Part shown: piece after piece, positions 23,333-33,768 of the stretch
Numbering within the stretch: position 1 is the stretch's first letter
How the letters are laid out: each line of letters begins with the position of its first letter
Source: Erpobdella octoculata
Taxonomy: Eukaryota > Annelida > Clitellata > Hirudinida > Erpobdellidae
DNA length: 64,000 bases
Direction: 5' to 3'
Assembly (NCBI GenBank): GCA_963978895.1
Contig: OZ022246.1
Span: 14,091,909-14,155,908 of the forward strand
The notes under the pieces: model-generated
The model's input: the letters and a program-made list of their open reading frames with translations, nothing else
Told to the model about the DNA's origin: nothing
Databases searched by the model: none
Program-made: the position numbers and the translations under genes

Positions 23333-25223
23333 AAATCAATTCGAGTAGGTTCGTTTTTTTCACGCGCACACCTTACCATCCAACAGATCATTGGGATCAT
23401 GTATTTCTGGGCGTATGAGTTGGACCGGCAAAAATTGATGGAAAGGGAGCTGGGACTTAACAGCTCCCGCACTGTCGTTGACTGGAAACAGTTTTGCCGG
23501 GACATCTGCCATGAATACTTTGTTCTACGTCCTATTGTACTTGGTGGGCCTGGACGAACCGTTGAAATTGATGAATCCTGTTTTGTCCGACGAAAATACC
23601 ACAGAGGCCATCGAGTCCGGGGGAGCAGTGGGTTTTCGGCGGTTACGACGTAGAATCGAAGGAAAGTTTTATGGCGTGTGTGGAAAGAAGAAATGCCGCA
23701 ACACTACTCCCCATTCTTCAGCAGTACGTCCTCCCAGGTACGACCGTTGTTTCCGACCTTTGGGCTGCGTACAACACGGTTGCTAACCTGGGATATCAAT
23801 ATCTCACGGTGAACCACCAGCTTCATTTCGTGAACCCAATAACACAGGCAACCACAAAACACGTGGAGTCTGTTTGGCAAAAGGCCAAAGAAAAAAACAA
23901 GAGGCGTTTCGGCACGCACAGGGAATTGCTAGACAACTACCTTGCGGAGTTTCTGTGGAGACAAAGATTTGGTGACTCTCCATTTCACAATCTCGTGTCA
24001 CACATCCGCATGGTTTATTCAGAGGCTGTAAATTAAAACTAATTTTTTACTGTTTTTTATATGTTTGTTTTTAGTGAATAAAGAAATTATTGTGTTATAC
24101 TAATTGCGCTTTGTCGTTCAAAATATATATGGTAAAGGTTCCCTTGGACGGCCCGTGTGGCGGATTAATACATAATTCTCGGCTATAATTAACTATAAAC
24201 ACGATTAAAAGTAAACACTAGTTTAAAAATTATGATAATTAGTATAAGTAATTTATTTAAAATGAGAAAATGTCATATAAAAAAATAAATAATGTAATTA
24301 TAATTTATGTACGTTTGAGTTTTAAGGAAAAGTTTAAACGAAGGATTTGAAGGAAAAGTTTAAACGACGCAAATACACAATGTTCGCTTACAAATATTCA
24401 AATTTCGACGTTGCTTCGAATAAACTACTTTTTTAACATTTATTTTTTAGTTTTTCTTTATTAAAAATTTGAAATTTCGTTTATTTAAAGAAGTTAACTT
24501 AGTTTAATAATTTCCAATTTTCTTACTTCTTGCAAACCGTCCCGATTTACCGGGCGGTGAGTTTTAAAATTTTAATGGAATTTTTATTTACAACTGATAG
24601 TTTGTTTTATAAATAAAATTTTATTATAAACTAATTTTATTTATTTTTTATTCATTTCATTCATACGATCATCGTACCTCACCACTCACAACTACGATGT
24701 AAATAGGGCTTGAAAGGGTACTACTTACGTTTTCAAAGTCTCTCAAATTACGATAAATGTTTTTTTTTTTAAATTAAAATTGGTATTAAATTTGTTTTTT
24801 TATGTTATTGTGACAAAATAAAAATAATACGATTATTTTTCGGCACGGGCCGTCCAAGGGAACCTTTACCATATATATCTATGTTACGGGCCGAATGTAA
24901 ACAAAATTGCCGGTACCCGCACTTATGCATAAGTGCCGAACTTTACCCTTTTTATTATATGATGGTATTATATTAATCATGACTATCTTCACACACCTGT
25001 GTGATCCAAACGTGCCCACTACTGATACAATATCCATTACAAGCTACTTTTATTTAAAAAAATAAAACAAATTCCATTTCACATACAGTCCCATTTTAGC
25101 TCCGGCATCAATTATGAACCGAGCACCATCTCTTCTGTATCGGGCCTCAGTCTCAGGTGAGATTCCATCTTTAATGGAAGGCGTATTTTGGAGATCTTTT
25201 CTATCGTAGTACCAGCAGGGCAT
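17403..25223 (-). CDS. CCNK: cyclin K, copy A (downstream paralogue)
   Basis: Cyclin K is the regulatory subunit of CDK12/CDK13, which phosphorylate the RNA polymerase II C-terminal domain in the nucleus. Exons on the minus strand are 25087-25223, 20565-20646, 20033-20164, 19860-19965, 19689-19746, 18863-19038, 18605-18705, 18497-18527, 17960-18243 and 17403-17738, totalling 1443 nt (480 residues) in phase. Start [11 protein letters not shown] matches the conserved cyclin K N-terminus, and [20 protein letters not shown] plus [20 protein letters not shown] form cyclin fold 1. [24 protein letters not shown] and [18 protein letters not shown] form fold 2 (to about residue 230). [11 protein letters not shown] follows. 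The tail (264-480) is Gln/Ser/Asn-rich rather than Pro-rich, with one [19 protein letters not shown] module near residue 338. Intron 1 (4.4 kb) is swollen by transposons. The exon 7 and 8 junctions are the weakest. Confidence 0.93.
18715..18838. repeat. 31-bp tandem repeat, 4 copies
   Basis: The unit is GAATGACATGTTGATTAACA followed by ACTATGAACAA, nearly exact, in the intron between exons 6 and 7 of cyclin K copy A. Confidence 0.9.
19080..19680. other. cyclin K copy A intron 5, nothing recognised
   Basis: AT-rich intron between exons 5 and 6. No repeat or RNA signature was seen. Confidence 0.5.
20275..20540 (+). repeat. dispersed repeat family U, copy 1
   Basis: This copy lies in intron 1 of cyclin K copy A. 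It starts near ATGTAAAGGAAAAAACGAG and contains CAAATACACTCGATTTA and TTTCAGCTTCCTAGCTAGTC. It passes a (CA)-rich stretch and ends GAGATTGTAATCTAAATTAA. Matching copies are at 36290-36540, 52855-53125 and 60133-60398. This looks like a short retroelement or LINE 3' end. Confidence 0.75.
21113..21918. mobile_element. non-autonomous hAT element with 8-bp target duplication
   Basis: GTGTAAAG flanks both ends (21105-21112, 21919-21926). Both termini read CAGGCTTGCGGAGCC inward, and the ends are rich in GGCTCC motifs. The 806-bp interior has no transposase. CAGG termini and 8-bp duplications are typical of hAT. The element is in intron 1 of cyclin K copy A. Confidence 0.88.
22005..22440. repeat. 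about 174-bp tandem repeat, 2.5 copies
   Basis: The motif ATATAAGTTTTATTGTTACT or a close variant recurs at about 22028, 22203 and 22376, followed each time by GTTGTGAAAAAG-like sequence, a (T)CGGTAGG-like motif and AGTCTTTAG-like sequence. It directly precedes the MITE at 22446. Confidence 0.75.
22446..23030. mobile_element. MITE with 29-bp imperfect terminal inverted repeats
   Basis: The left end AAAGTTCTACCATTGTATTA continues AAAGAGTC. The right end, reverse complemented, reads AAAGTTCTGCCATCATATTA AAAAGAGTC. Inside each end is a direct motif TATTCTCCATGATTACCA (22488 and 22984). There is no coding capacity. The Merlin element is inserted exactly at its right edge, so the MITE is older. 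Confidence 0.7.
23275..23331. repeat. (TA)n expansion inside the Merlin element
   Basis: About 56 bp of alternating TA interrupts the 5' part of the transposase reading frame. A shorter run is at 23087-23122. Confidence 0.9.
23332..24036 (+). pseudogene. Merlin transposase, frameshifted
   Basis: The transposase cuts and pastes the element using a DDE-type RNase H fold (IS1595/ISXO2 family). It reads [20 protein letters not shown], an HTH-like region, then VEIDESCF (first D), VVSDLWAAY (second D) and [18 protein letters not shown] (E), ending at a stop at 24034-24036. A two-base excess in a G run near 23620 breaks the frame between the first and second catalytic Asp. The N-terminal zinc-ribbon region is not readable: it is replaced by a (TA)n expansion (23275-23331). 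The element is therefore not self-mobile, although the catalytic triad is still recognisable. Confidence 0.88.
24131..24870. mobile_element. MITE nested in the Merlin element
   Basis: The terminal inverted repeats start GGTAAAGGTTCCCTTGGACG and continue GCCCGTG (27 bp, matching at both ends). Each side is flanked by ATATATAT (24123-24130, 24871-24878), an 8-bp duplication although in low-complexity sequence. It is 740 bp, AT-rich and non-coding. It lies between the transposase stop and the right TIR of Merlin, and is thus the youngest layer. Confidence 0.85.
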
Positions 25224-25229
25224 GACCGC

Positions 25230-26460
25230 ATTTACTTTGATTATACAAAATTATTAATAATTATGGTCTCGCCTCATCCACGGCCAGGTACGACAAAACC
25301 AAAACACACAACTGAACTAAAAACTATGTTACCAAAGAACATAATATTCAAACAGTCAGCTAACTTTTCATTTTCTGATTTTGTATTATTTTTTTATTTT
25401 TTTAAATTAAATTTTTTTAAATGTTTATTAAAAAAATAGAATGAAAAAGTGAAACCAAGAAGCGAAAACACGATGGAAATAACAAAACTCCGGAATCCTA
25501 GATAGTCATAAATAAAAACCACTTTCAAATATGTTTAAAAACAGAAAGCTTTAACAACAATTAACCCAATTATAAAGCAAACATTTGACGTTTACTGAAT
25601 TTTCATATCACTACTCATTCCAAAGAAACCGGGTTAGTTTCATTTGTATGATCTATCACCAACTGAATTTTTAAGCAATCCTTATATTTTAATGACGCAA
25701 ATCATGTATTGAAAAATTATTCATTCCAACTTTGATATAATCCATTACAATTTGACTATATATATATACTGTAAAATTAAGCTTTTTACAAAGTTGCAGC
25801 TCAGTGGGATGTGCACAAGCACACAAACATAACATATATTGAACATTTATTTTTTTAGAGAAAATGAAACCAGCCACACCATTAATACACGAATTAATAT
25901 TTAAAATAACACCTGAACAAGTAAGCCACGAAAACCAGGTTTTTGACAAATCCCTTAAACTTCAGGATTTGCTGGCCTTTCATTTGTTGCAAATTCTTTT
26001 AAAACGAAATTTGTTTGAATTTATATATATGTATACATCTATATAATTGTAAATGATTTGTTTTTGTTCTAAAACATAGATAATTATCATTTTTTATTAA
26101 AAAAATTTTCAAACTTTAATAGAATGCATTGTCATGAGGGGTGAGACTATATTTCAAATTTCAGCTTGATTGGATGACAGAAAATTAGTTAAATTTGACT
26201 TTAAAGGTTTGAAAACATTCAAGCAAGCAAGACTAGCATTGAAGTTAATATAAAGGATTTAACAATCAGCAATCTGACAAAAAAGATGTTTATATATTGT
26301 ATTAATTAATATCCTAAAAGGTTTTAGTATTTAAAATTTCAAATGCAAATTAAAAATAAATAGCTTTTAAAAGTTCAAAGATAAAAACACACAAACAACT
26401 TCAAACTTTATTTAAACATCTTAGAAACGATAAAATTAAAAACAATTTTTTCTGAGAAAT
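25230..26460. other. region between cyclin K copy B 3' end and copy A start
   Basis: This must contain the copy A promoter and the copy B terminator. I see no TATA box that I would defend. 26105-26240 looks like a LINE-type 3' tail (AATGCATTGTCATGAGGGGT, CAAATTTCAGCTTGATTGGA). Confidence 0.4.
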
Positions 26461-26464
26461 TGAG

Positions 26465-29400
26465 TCATTTCAAAGTGCGCTGATGATCTTGAAAACTGTT
26501 ACTACTGACAACACCAGTAGCCTGAGAAGAGCTTTGGAGATTTGTGGTGACGGGCAAAGTCAAAGGCACTTTAGTGATGGTCAACCGACCGGAAAACGTT
26601 GCAGGTGGCTTCTGTTGAGTGTGAATAGCTGGGACATGTAAACTCTGACCCGCCACTTGTGAAGAATTTTGTGGGGCCTCAACATGCTTAAAGATAAGAA
26701 GACTTTAATAATACTGGTTTTTGTTCATATTTACAACACCCAAAGAGATAATTAACTTACTTTTGCATATTGAGATGAAATGCATTGACCGGCGACAACG
26801 GATTGAGTACCTGGTGCATTCATGGATGATGATGATGAGTGCACTCCATTTGCAGCAAAGTAGCCTAGGTTTGCATATTGAGATGAAGTGCATTGGCCAG
26901 CCACGGATTGAGTGCCTGGTGCATTCATGGATGATGATGATGAGTGTACTCCATTAGCAGCAAAGTAGCCTAAATTTGCATAATGGGATGAAGTGAATTG
27001 GCCAATCACGGATTGTGAGGATTGAGTGCCTGCTGCATTCATGGATGATGATGAGTGCACTCCATTGGCTGCAATGTAGCCTAAATTTGCATATTGAGAC
27101 AAAGTCGATTGTCCCGCGACCACGGATTGAATGGATTGAGTACCTGGTGCATTCATGGAAGATGATGAGTACATTCCATTCGCAGCATGAGCTTGACTGA
27201 ACGACTGAGAAATACTGGTTGGTTGTTGAAACGACGCTGATGCAACATGATCGACTGGTTTGTTCTGAACAATCGTCTGAAGATTTGATTTAGCGACACA
27301 TTCTTCGTTATGAATTTGTGGCTTTGGTGATGTTGGAGCTCCTTTTAATAAATCATTGTAAACAATTTAATAAAACCACAATAAAAAAAAATATCTTATT
27401 ATGTGCATTTAGCTGCAAAGTAGTTAAAAATCTGAACAAATTACCTGATTTTGGAGAATTCTGAAAAGATTCCTTTTAAATATTAAAAAATAAAATTAGA
27501 ACAATGTATCAATAATCCACAAAAAAAATGTCTAACAACAAACATGTGAAGCTTTCGTTGTTAATGAACCTGGAGAGGTTGCCTCAGATTTTTTAGGCTT
27601 TGAATACAGATCCAGCACCTGATGACAAACGTCTGATCGGAAAAATGTAAAAATCGAATCAACATCGTAATCGTTCAACGAATGCAAATGCGATAAGACC
27701 GAATAACTATAATAGTCTTTAAAAAAATTAATTGAAATGTGTGGAAAATTTAAAATGAAACTAACCCTCAAGTAGATCAATAGTAGCGTCTTCAACGAAA
27801 CACTCGAACCATTTTTTCTCGCATCCTACCGATTTACCTTCCCAGTCGGTGATCTCAAACTCGCTAAGCCGACTAGCGAGGTACATCACAGCAACTGCTA
27901 TAATGTCTGGTTCCCATTGAAGTGGAAGAGTTGTACATAAACTGTATAGTATTATAAAATCAGTTTTCAGAAAATCTCAAAATTAATCTCGAAAATTCAA
28001 TTTCAGCAAAAATATTAGCTTTAGTTGTGTACATCAATGTAAATTAGTTTTCAATTGAAATTAAATTATAACAAGTTCTGTACAATAAAACATAAAGTAC
28101 CTTTCATTGATAAATGTCCAGGACATTTGAACTAATTTTTCTACTTTTGCTTTCTCTCCTGATAAATAAAATTTATTAAAAATATGCTGATCCAACATAA
28201 ATAACATTAATTTGCTTAATATCATTAAATTTATTACAGTATAAAGCACTTTAAATAGATATAGGACAGTTTAAAATTCTGAAATGCATAATTAATCAAT
28301 TTACATCACATTTACAAAATAATATAACAACTCATTACATCAATCTAACCTTTGACCAATTTTGCGTACCTGAGCAGGTAAGCATACGGATGTTTGACGA
28401 TAAAATCAAATTTTATAGTCTGCAGTAGAATTCGTTCCAATGTTGCAATCTGGTTCTGTTAAAAAACATATCAACATACATAATTTCCAATATTTGTATG
28501 TATGTTATAACTTTGTGTTATGCTAGTAAGTGGCTCTGTAATTTCAAAATTATATTTTTAAAAATTCGTCATTTTTGACGGGCTATCTCTAGTTATAAAC
28601 TAATTTAAATTACAAACGAGGGTCCCCGGTTCAAAACCTAGGCAAACAAAAGTCTGACATCATGAAGCAAGAAGCTCACTCTTGCAACTCAAGTGGAGTA
28701 ACAAATGATTCCTGGTTTCTCAATGAGAAAGAATAAAAATCAGAACATTTTGATTTCAGATACATGTGAGGGTTACGGTAAACCTGAGCAATCTCATATA
28801 TACTAAATAACTGGGATTACTGTGTGAGTTTCCATTCCAAAACTGAGTCTACATGAATCTTACTGTAGTGAAGCCATAACTCAGATAAGAATCTTCTCAC
28901 AACTGCTACAAAGAATAAAATACTCCCACAACCCAAGAAAATTATTGTCGAGCCTGAAAACCCACCTGACGTTGATTAAAATAATAACGCAACACAAGTC
29001 GTTGAAACAAACCTCTCGATTATGTTTGAATGCATCAAATTGTTCCTGGGTAAGTATTCGCTGGGCCATATCGATCAAGTCTTTACATTGTTTTGGAGTT
29101 TCCTCAACTTTCCCAGCACAATACAAGCAAGCGACTGCAGTGACCTGAAAAAAAAGCAAATACAAGAATAGATGATAATAATATGTTAAAGAAAAGTTAT
29201 ATTATAAAAAAAACCATTTAAATATAATTTTTTTAAAAAATAATCAAATAAAATATGTAATACACTAACAAAATGAGAAAATTCAGCAAAAGAATGGAAA
29301 AGATAAAATCTGTGAAAGAAAACTGCAGCAGTGGCACAAGTGTTATATCCCCTGAAAATGATATTATTAAAATTTATTTCAATATAATTAACAATTTATT

Positions 29401-29995
29401 CATAAATTACATTGCAATCTAATTACATACAAATTTGTTTCTAGTAGTTAAGTATATACCATATCTGTTTTAAAAAAATTTAAAATTTCAAGTGTATGTT
29501 AAATAAATAAATAAACAACTACAATAATTTTTATATTTGTAAACTAATTTATTTGTTAAACAGTTATATCATTTTATTACTAACTTATATAGTCTTGAGG
29601 TAGTATATTTCTATGTATCGATACTGATTTTAGGTATTTCTGCTTAAGTAACTTTATAAGAAATTTTTCTGACAAAATATTCTTTCTCATATGTTCTAAT
29701 AATGTTCTGTGCTTATTTTATTAACATGTTTTTTTTTTAAAACCGGGTTTATATAGAAAGTGGCCGGGTTGTTATAATAGATTACTTCCAAAAGTAGTCA
29801 AAAACCGTGAAATTACGTGACTAATCAATAAAAAAAATTAATTTAAATAAATACCTACAATCCCATTCTTATTCCTGCATCTTGTATAAATCGAGCTCCT
29901 TCTAGTCTGTATTTGGCTTCAACTTCTGGAGATACTCCACTTTTAAAAGATGGGGTGTTTTTTAGATAATTTTTGTCATAGTACCAGCAAGGCAT
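26465..29995 (-). CDS. CCNK: cyclin K, copy B (upstream paralogue, repeat-expanded tail)
   Basis: Second complete cyclin K gene, about 1.2 kb upstream of copy A in the same orientation. Exons are 29859-29995, 29270-29351, 29013-29144, 28350-28455, 28101-28158, 27766-27941, 27544-27632, 27445-27460 (16 nt), 26761-27341 and 26465-26686, totalling 1599 nt (532 residues) in phase. The first six exons have the same lengths as those of copy A. Cyclin box marks are [69 protein letters not shown] and [18 protein letters not shown]. The tail differs: residues about 321-459 are roughly four copies of a 35-39-residue module ([12 protein letters not shown]...[18 protein letters not shown]). The role is probably CDK12/13 binding as for copy A; whether both are used is unknown. 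No break or premature stop was seen. Confidence 0.92.
26761..27174 (-). repeat. coding tandem repeat in cyclin K copy B
   Basis: About four coding copies of 105-117 nt encode SSSS(S)[27 protein letters not shown] units. They vary by insertion of single codons in the Ser run (TCA) and by small in-frame deletions. Copy A has a single diverged counterpart at 17960-18053. Confidence 0.92.
28460..29010. other. cyclin K copy B intron 3
   Basis: Mostly unremarkable. At 28620-28640 a GGTTCAAAACC motif resembles a B box but has no matching A box. Confidence 0.35.
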
Positions 29996-30232
29996 GACTT
30001 TATTTAATTTAATCTAGGTATAAATTTGCGTCCCTGATCTATTAAAAAGTTAAAGCTGGTAGTCGATAATACAGCCGGCAACTAAGTACTGTCAACAAAA
30101 ACAAAATACCAAAAAAACTTGATTACTCAATAATGATTTTTCCATAGATACATTATCCACATAACTACGATATCTATGAAATTTTAAAAAAATACAAAAA
30201 ATAGTTTTATAAATAATATATTGATATATATA

Positions 30233-30510
30233 TCTATATATATAAAAATGAATGTTTGTATATATGTATATATGTATATATGTATATATGTATATATGTA
30301 TATATGTATATATGTATATATGTATATATGTATATATGTATATATTCATGTCCTTTATGCAATGCTACACCATTCATCCGATCGTAATGAAATTTTCACA
30401 CAACCTTGAGAGTCAAGGGAAATCAAATATAGAGAAAAATTTTTTGAAATCCGTCACAAAATGAGCGGAGCGGAGCGGGTGAGCGAGCGGGAACTATATA
30501 TATATATGTA
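30233..30510 (+). mobile_element. Helitron-like element, 5' region
   Basis: The element starts A^TCTATATATATAAAAATGAA, followed by a TATATATG repeat (30253-30346) and a conserved subterminal region TCCTTTATGCAATGCTACAC through GAGCGGAGCGGAGCGGG. The subterminal region recurs inverted at 34190-34338 and direct at 41750-41900. The 5' TC after A fits Helitron-like elements. The matching 3' end was not found. Confidence 0.55.
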
Positions 30511-30516
30511 TGTGCG

Positions 30517-30808
30517 TATGTATGTATGTATGTGTATGTGCATGTATGTGTGTCTGTGTTTATGTATGTATGTATGTATGTATGTATGTATGTATGTATG
30601 TATGTATGTATGTATGTATGTATGTATGTATGTATGTATGTATGTATGTGTTTTTTACAATATTTCGGCATTAAATGCTTATTCAAAGTATGTAAGTTTG
30701 TGTATGAATCTAGGTTTGTATGTATGTATGTATGTATGTATGTATGTATGTATGTATGTATGTATGTATGTATGTATGTATGTATGTATGTATGTATGTA
30801 TGTATGTA
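30517..30808. repeat. (ATGT)n microsatellite, two blocks
   Basis: Runs of TATG at 30558-30648 and 30717-30806 are separated by a short unique stretch. The second run directly abuts the 3' CTAG of the Helitron-like element at 30809, so the element inserted into, or seeded, the microsatellite. Confidence 0.95.
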
Positions 30809-32482
30809 CTAGCAGTGCCCGTTGCGGCTTCGCTCGCATGAAATTAGAGAGTTTGAACCGTGCATCCATAGTAGAGATCAATTTTTTAGGTCTCGGCTCG
30901 GCCCGTCGACAACTTAGCCCAGCCCGTTTTAAAAACCCAAACTCCTTGCCCGGCACAGCCCGTCTGAATTAGGCCCGGCCCATTCTTACAGGCTTAGAAG
31001 TTCTATATACTTGATGAAAAACTTCGTCCCGTCCCACCTTGACTTCAGGTTTGGCCCGGCCCAACTGAAGACCCTAAAATCACTAAAATATCTATATACT
31101 TGGTGAAAAACCTCGGCCCGTTCCACTTTGATTTAAGGTTTGGCCTGACCCGTGTGAAGACTCTAAAATAACGGCTTGGCCCGGCCGGTGATAAACTGAA
31201 CTTAGCTACTTTTAACCGGCACAAAACTTCAAAATACTAATTTTTACATTTGTAGCACTTACAGTTTTTGAGTAGCAGTTATTTTGAAATCAAATAACCC
31301 TTTTTTCCACCCCACATTTGATGTCCTGGAAACCAAATTTTTAAAAAAATGTTGAAACACTTATATCATAATTTTTTGAGTAAATACTAAATACTAATTT
31401 TGACATCTGTAGCATTCACAGTTTTTGAGTAGCAGTTACTTTAAAAACCAAAGAAACTTTTTTCCACCCCACATTTGAGGTCCTGAAAACCAAAATTTCA
31501 AAAAATGGTGAAACACATATATCCTTATTTTTAGAGTAGAAACTAAATACTAATTTTACTTGATGAAAAACTTCGTCCCGTCCCACCTTGACTTCAGGTT
31601 TGGCCCGGCCCAACTGAAGACCCTAAAATCACTAAAATATCTATATACTTGGTGAAAAACCTCGGCCCGTTCCACTTTGATTTAAGGTTTGGCCTGACCC
31701 GTGTGAAGACTCTAAAATAACGGCTTGGCCCGGCCGGTGATAAACTGAACTTAGCTACTTTTAACCGGCACAAAACTTCAAAATACTAATTTTTACTTTT
31801 GTAGCATTAACAGTTTTTGAGTAGAAGCTACTTTAAAAACCAAATAACCCAATTTTCCAACCCACATTTGAGGTCCGGGAAACCAAATTTGTATAAAATG
31901 GTGAAACACGTATATCTTTATTTTTAGAAAAGAAACTAAATAATAATTTTTACATCTGTGGTATTTACTGTTTTTGAGTAGCAGTTACTATAAAAGACAA
32001 TTAGCCTTATTTTCCACCCCACATTTGAAGTCCTGGAAACCAAATTTTCAAAAAATGCTAAAACACGTATTTCATTATTTTTGGAGTAGAAACTAAATAC
32101 TAATTTTTACTCCTGTAGCATTAACAGTTTTTGAGTAGAAGCTACTTTAAAAACCAAATAACCCAATTTTCCAACCCACATTTGAGGTCCGGGAAACCGA
32201 ATTTTCAAAAAATGGTGAAACACGTATCTTTTTATTTTTCAAAAAGAATCTATATACCAAATTTCAGAAAAAAATTTTAGAAAAAATTTTTAGAAAAAAG
32301 TTTGTTTTCCAGTTTTTTCCCCTCAGGAGCAAAATTTTCAAAAATCCTTTCTTAGCGGATGTTTACGCTATAAAAGTAATATAAGTTCCAAATTTCACGT
32401 TCCTAGGATGAGGCGTTTGAGCTCGGCGTTGATTATGAGTAAGTCATCTGTCAGTCAGGACATGTTCTTTTATATATATAGA
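30809..32482 (-). mobile_element. Helitron-like element H, copy 1
   Basis: Read on the minus strand it begins A^TCTATATATATAAAAGAACA TG and ends ACGGGCACTGCTAG^T, the TC...CTAG signature of Helitrons inserted between A and T. Near the 3' end GCCGCAACGGGC can form a short hairpin. The interior holds a tandem repeat of roughly 155 bp (31240-32250) and a 230-bp exact duplication (31011-31240 and 31558-31790). No Rep/helicase is present. Copies 2 and 3 are at 34472-37583 and 39749-41575. Confidence 0.75.
31240..32250. repeat. about 155-bp tandem repeat inside Helitron-like element
   Basis: Units carry ACTAATTTTTACATCTGTAG, CAGTTTTTGAGTAGCAGTTA, TTCCACCCCACATTTGAGGT and GAAACCAAATTTTCAAAAAA in fixed order. 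The start motif recurs about every 155 bp. The same array, with different copy numbers, is in copies 2 (34680-35350) and 3 (40185-41350). Confidence 0.85.
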
Positions 32483-33206
32483 TGTATGTATGTATGTATG
32501 TTTGTATGTATGTATGTATGTATGTATGTATGTATGTATGTATGTATGTATGTATGTATGTATGTATGTATGTATGTATGTATGTATGTATGTATGTATG
32601 TATGTATGTATGTATGTATGTATGTATGTATGTATGTATGTATGTATGTATGTATGTATGTATGTATGTATGTATGTATGTATGTATGTATGTATGTATG
32701 TATGTATGTATGTATGTATGTATGTATGTATGTATGTATGTATGTATGTATGTATGTATGTATGTATGTATGTATGTATGTATGTATGTATGTATGTATG
32801 TATGTATGTATGTATGTATGTATGTATGTATGTATGTATGTATGTATGTATGTATGTATGTATGTATGTATGTATGTATGTATGTATGTATGTATGTATG
32901 TATGTATGTATGTATGTATGTATGTATGTATGTATGTATGTATGTATGTATGTATGTATGTATGTATGTATGTATGTATGTATGTATGTATGTATGTATG
33001 TATGTATGTATGTATGTATGTATGTATGTATGTATGTATGTATGTATGTATGTATGTATGTATGTATGTATGTATGTATGTATGTATGTATGTATGTATG
33101 TATGTATGTATGTATGTATGTATGTATGTATGTATGTATGTATGTATGTATGGATGTATGTATGTATGTATGTATGTATGTATGTATGGATTTATGTATG
33201 TATGTA
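32483..33206. repeat. 720-bp (ATGT)n microsatellite
   Basis: An almost pure ATGT tetranucleotide run with rare point changes near its ends (TTTG near 32500, GGAT near 33150 and 33190). It is open in all frames, so the long MYVC or TYIH frames are artefacts. It is bounded by two Helitron-like ends. Confidence 0.98.
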
Positions 33207-33420
33207 CTAGCGGGGGCACCCGGCGTTGCCCGGGGTTTTTAGAGGTTTAACTAATGCGTTTCTTTTCCCAATGCTTTTATCTACTCGTCGTCTCTGTTTC
33301 TCTGTCTGTTTCAAATCTTGCAATGAATTTTTGAGTCACTTCCTGATGATAGATTTTTTTCAAATTTTGCATACATGCTCAAAATAGAAGACAATGCAAT
33401 ATTAAATTATTAGTTTTACA
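33207..33420 (-). mobile_element. Helitron-like 3' end, second family
   Basis: On the minus strand CCCGGGCAACGCCGGGTGCC then CCCGCTAG^T forms a hairpin (CCCGG/CCGGG) just before a CTAG terminus. The element body continues rightwards and its 5' end was not found. Sequence at 33300-33360 resembles a LINE-type tail (CAAATCTTGCAATGAATTTT). Confidence 0.5.
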
Positions 33421-33729
33421 ATAAGTGAATTAATTTAGTTAATTTTAATTAATTTCATTTTTAAGGCCTATTATTTTTGTATATTGCGACTTTAATATAA
33501 AATAAAAGAGTAATATAAGAAAAAATTGATTGCAAAATTTGTGTTTTAATTACATATAAAAGCATTAGGTTTTAAAAATTCGTTTTTAATTTACTTGTTT
33601 CGATCTCGTTTCCTTCCCGCTTGCGCTCCCGCTCCAGATATATACGGATATGTATGCATACATACATATCCGTTCACTGTCGCTTTCCCGCTCATTTTTT
33701 CGCTCTCAGTTGCCTCCCCCCCTAGATCC

Positions 33730-33734
33730 GATTC

Positions 33735-33768
<34 letters not shown>

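Larger units (their letters stand above)
23032..24937 (+). mobile_element. Merlin (IS1016/IS1595-like) DNA transposon
   Basis: The terminal inverted repeats are about 57 bp and identical. Each starts GGCACTTATGCATAAGTGCG, itself containing a palindrome. The target duplication GAACTTTA sits at 23024-23031 and 24938-24945. It carries a Merlin transposase pseudogene on the plus strand. The length is 1906 bp, of which 740 bp is a younger MITE (24131-24870). Perfect TIRs indicate recent insertion into intron 1 of cyclin K copy A, antisense to the gene. Confidence 0.92.

Noticed and set aside
26752..27174. The regular repeat looked at first like a CRISPR or non-coding minisatellite.
   Set aside because: The units are adjacent without spacers, keep one reading frame, and lie within an exon of cyclin K copy B.
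32408..33250. Very long open frames (MYVC and TYIH repeats) across the ATGT array on both strands.
   Set aside because: A stop-free tetranucleotide repeat is open in every frame. There is no flanking gene structure or codon signal.
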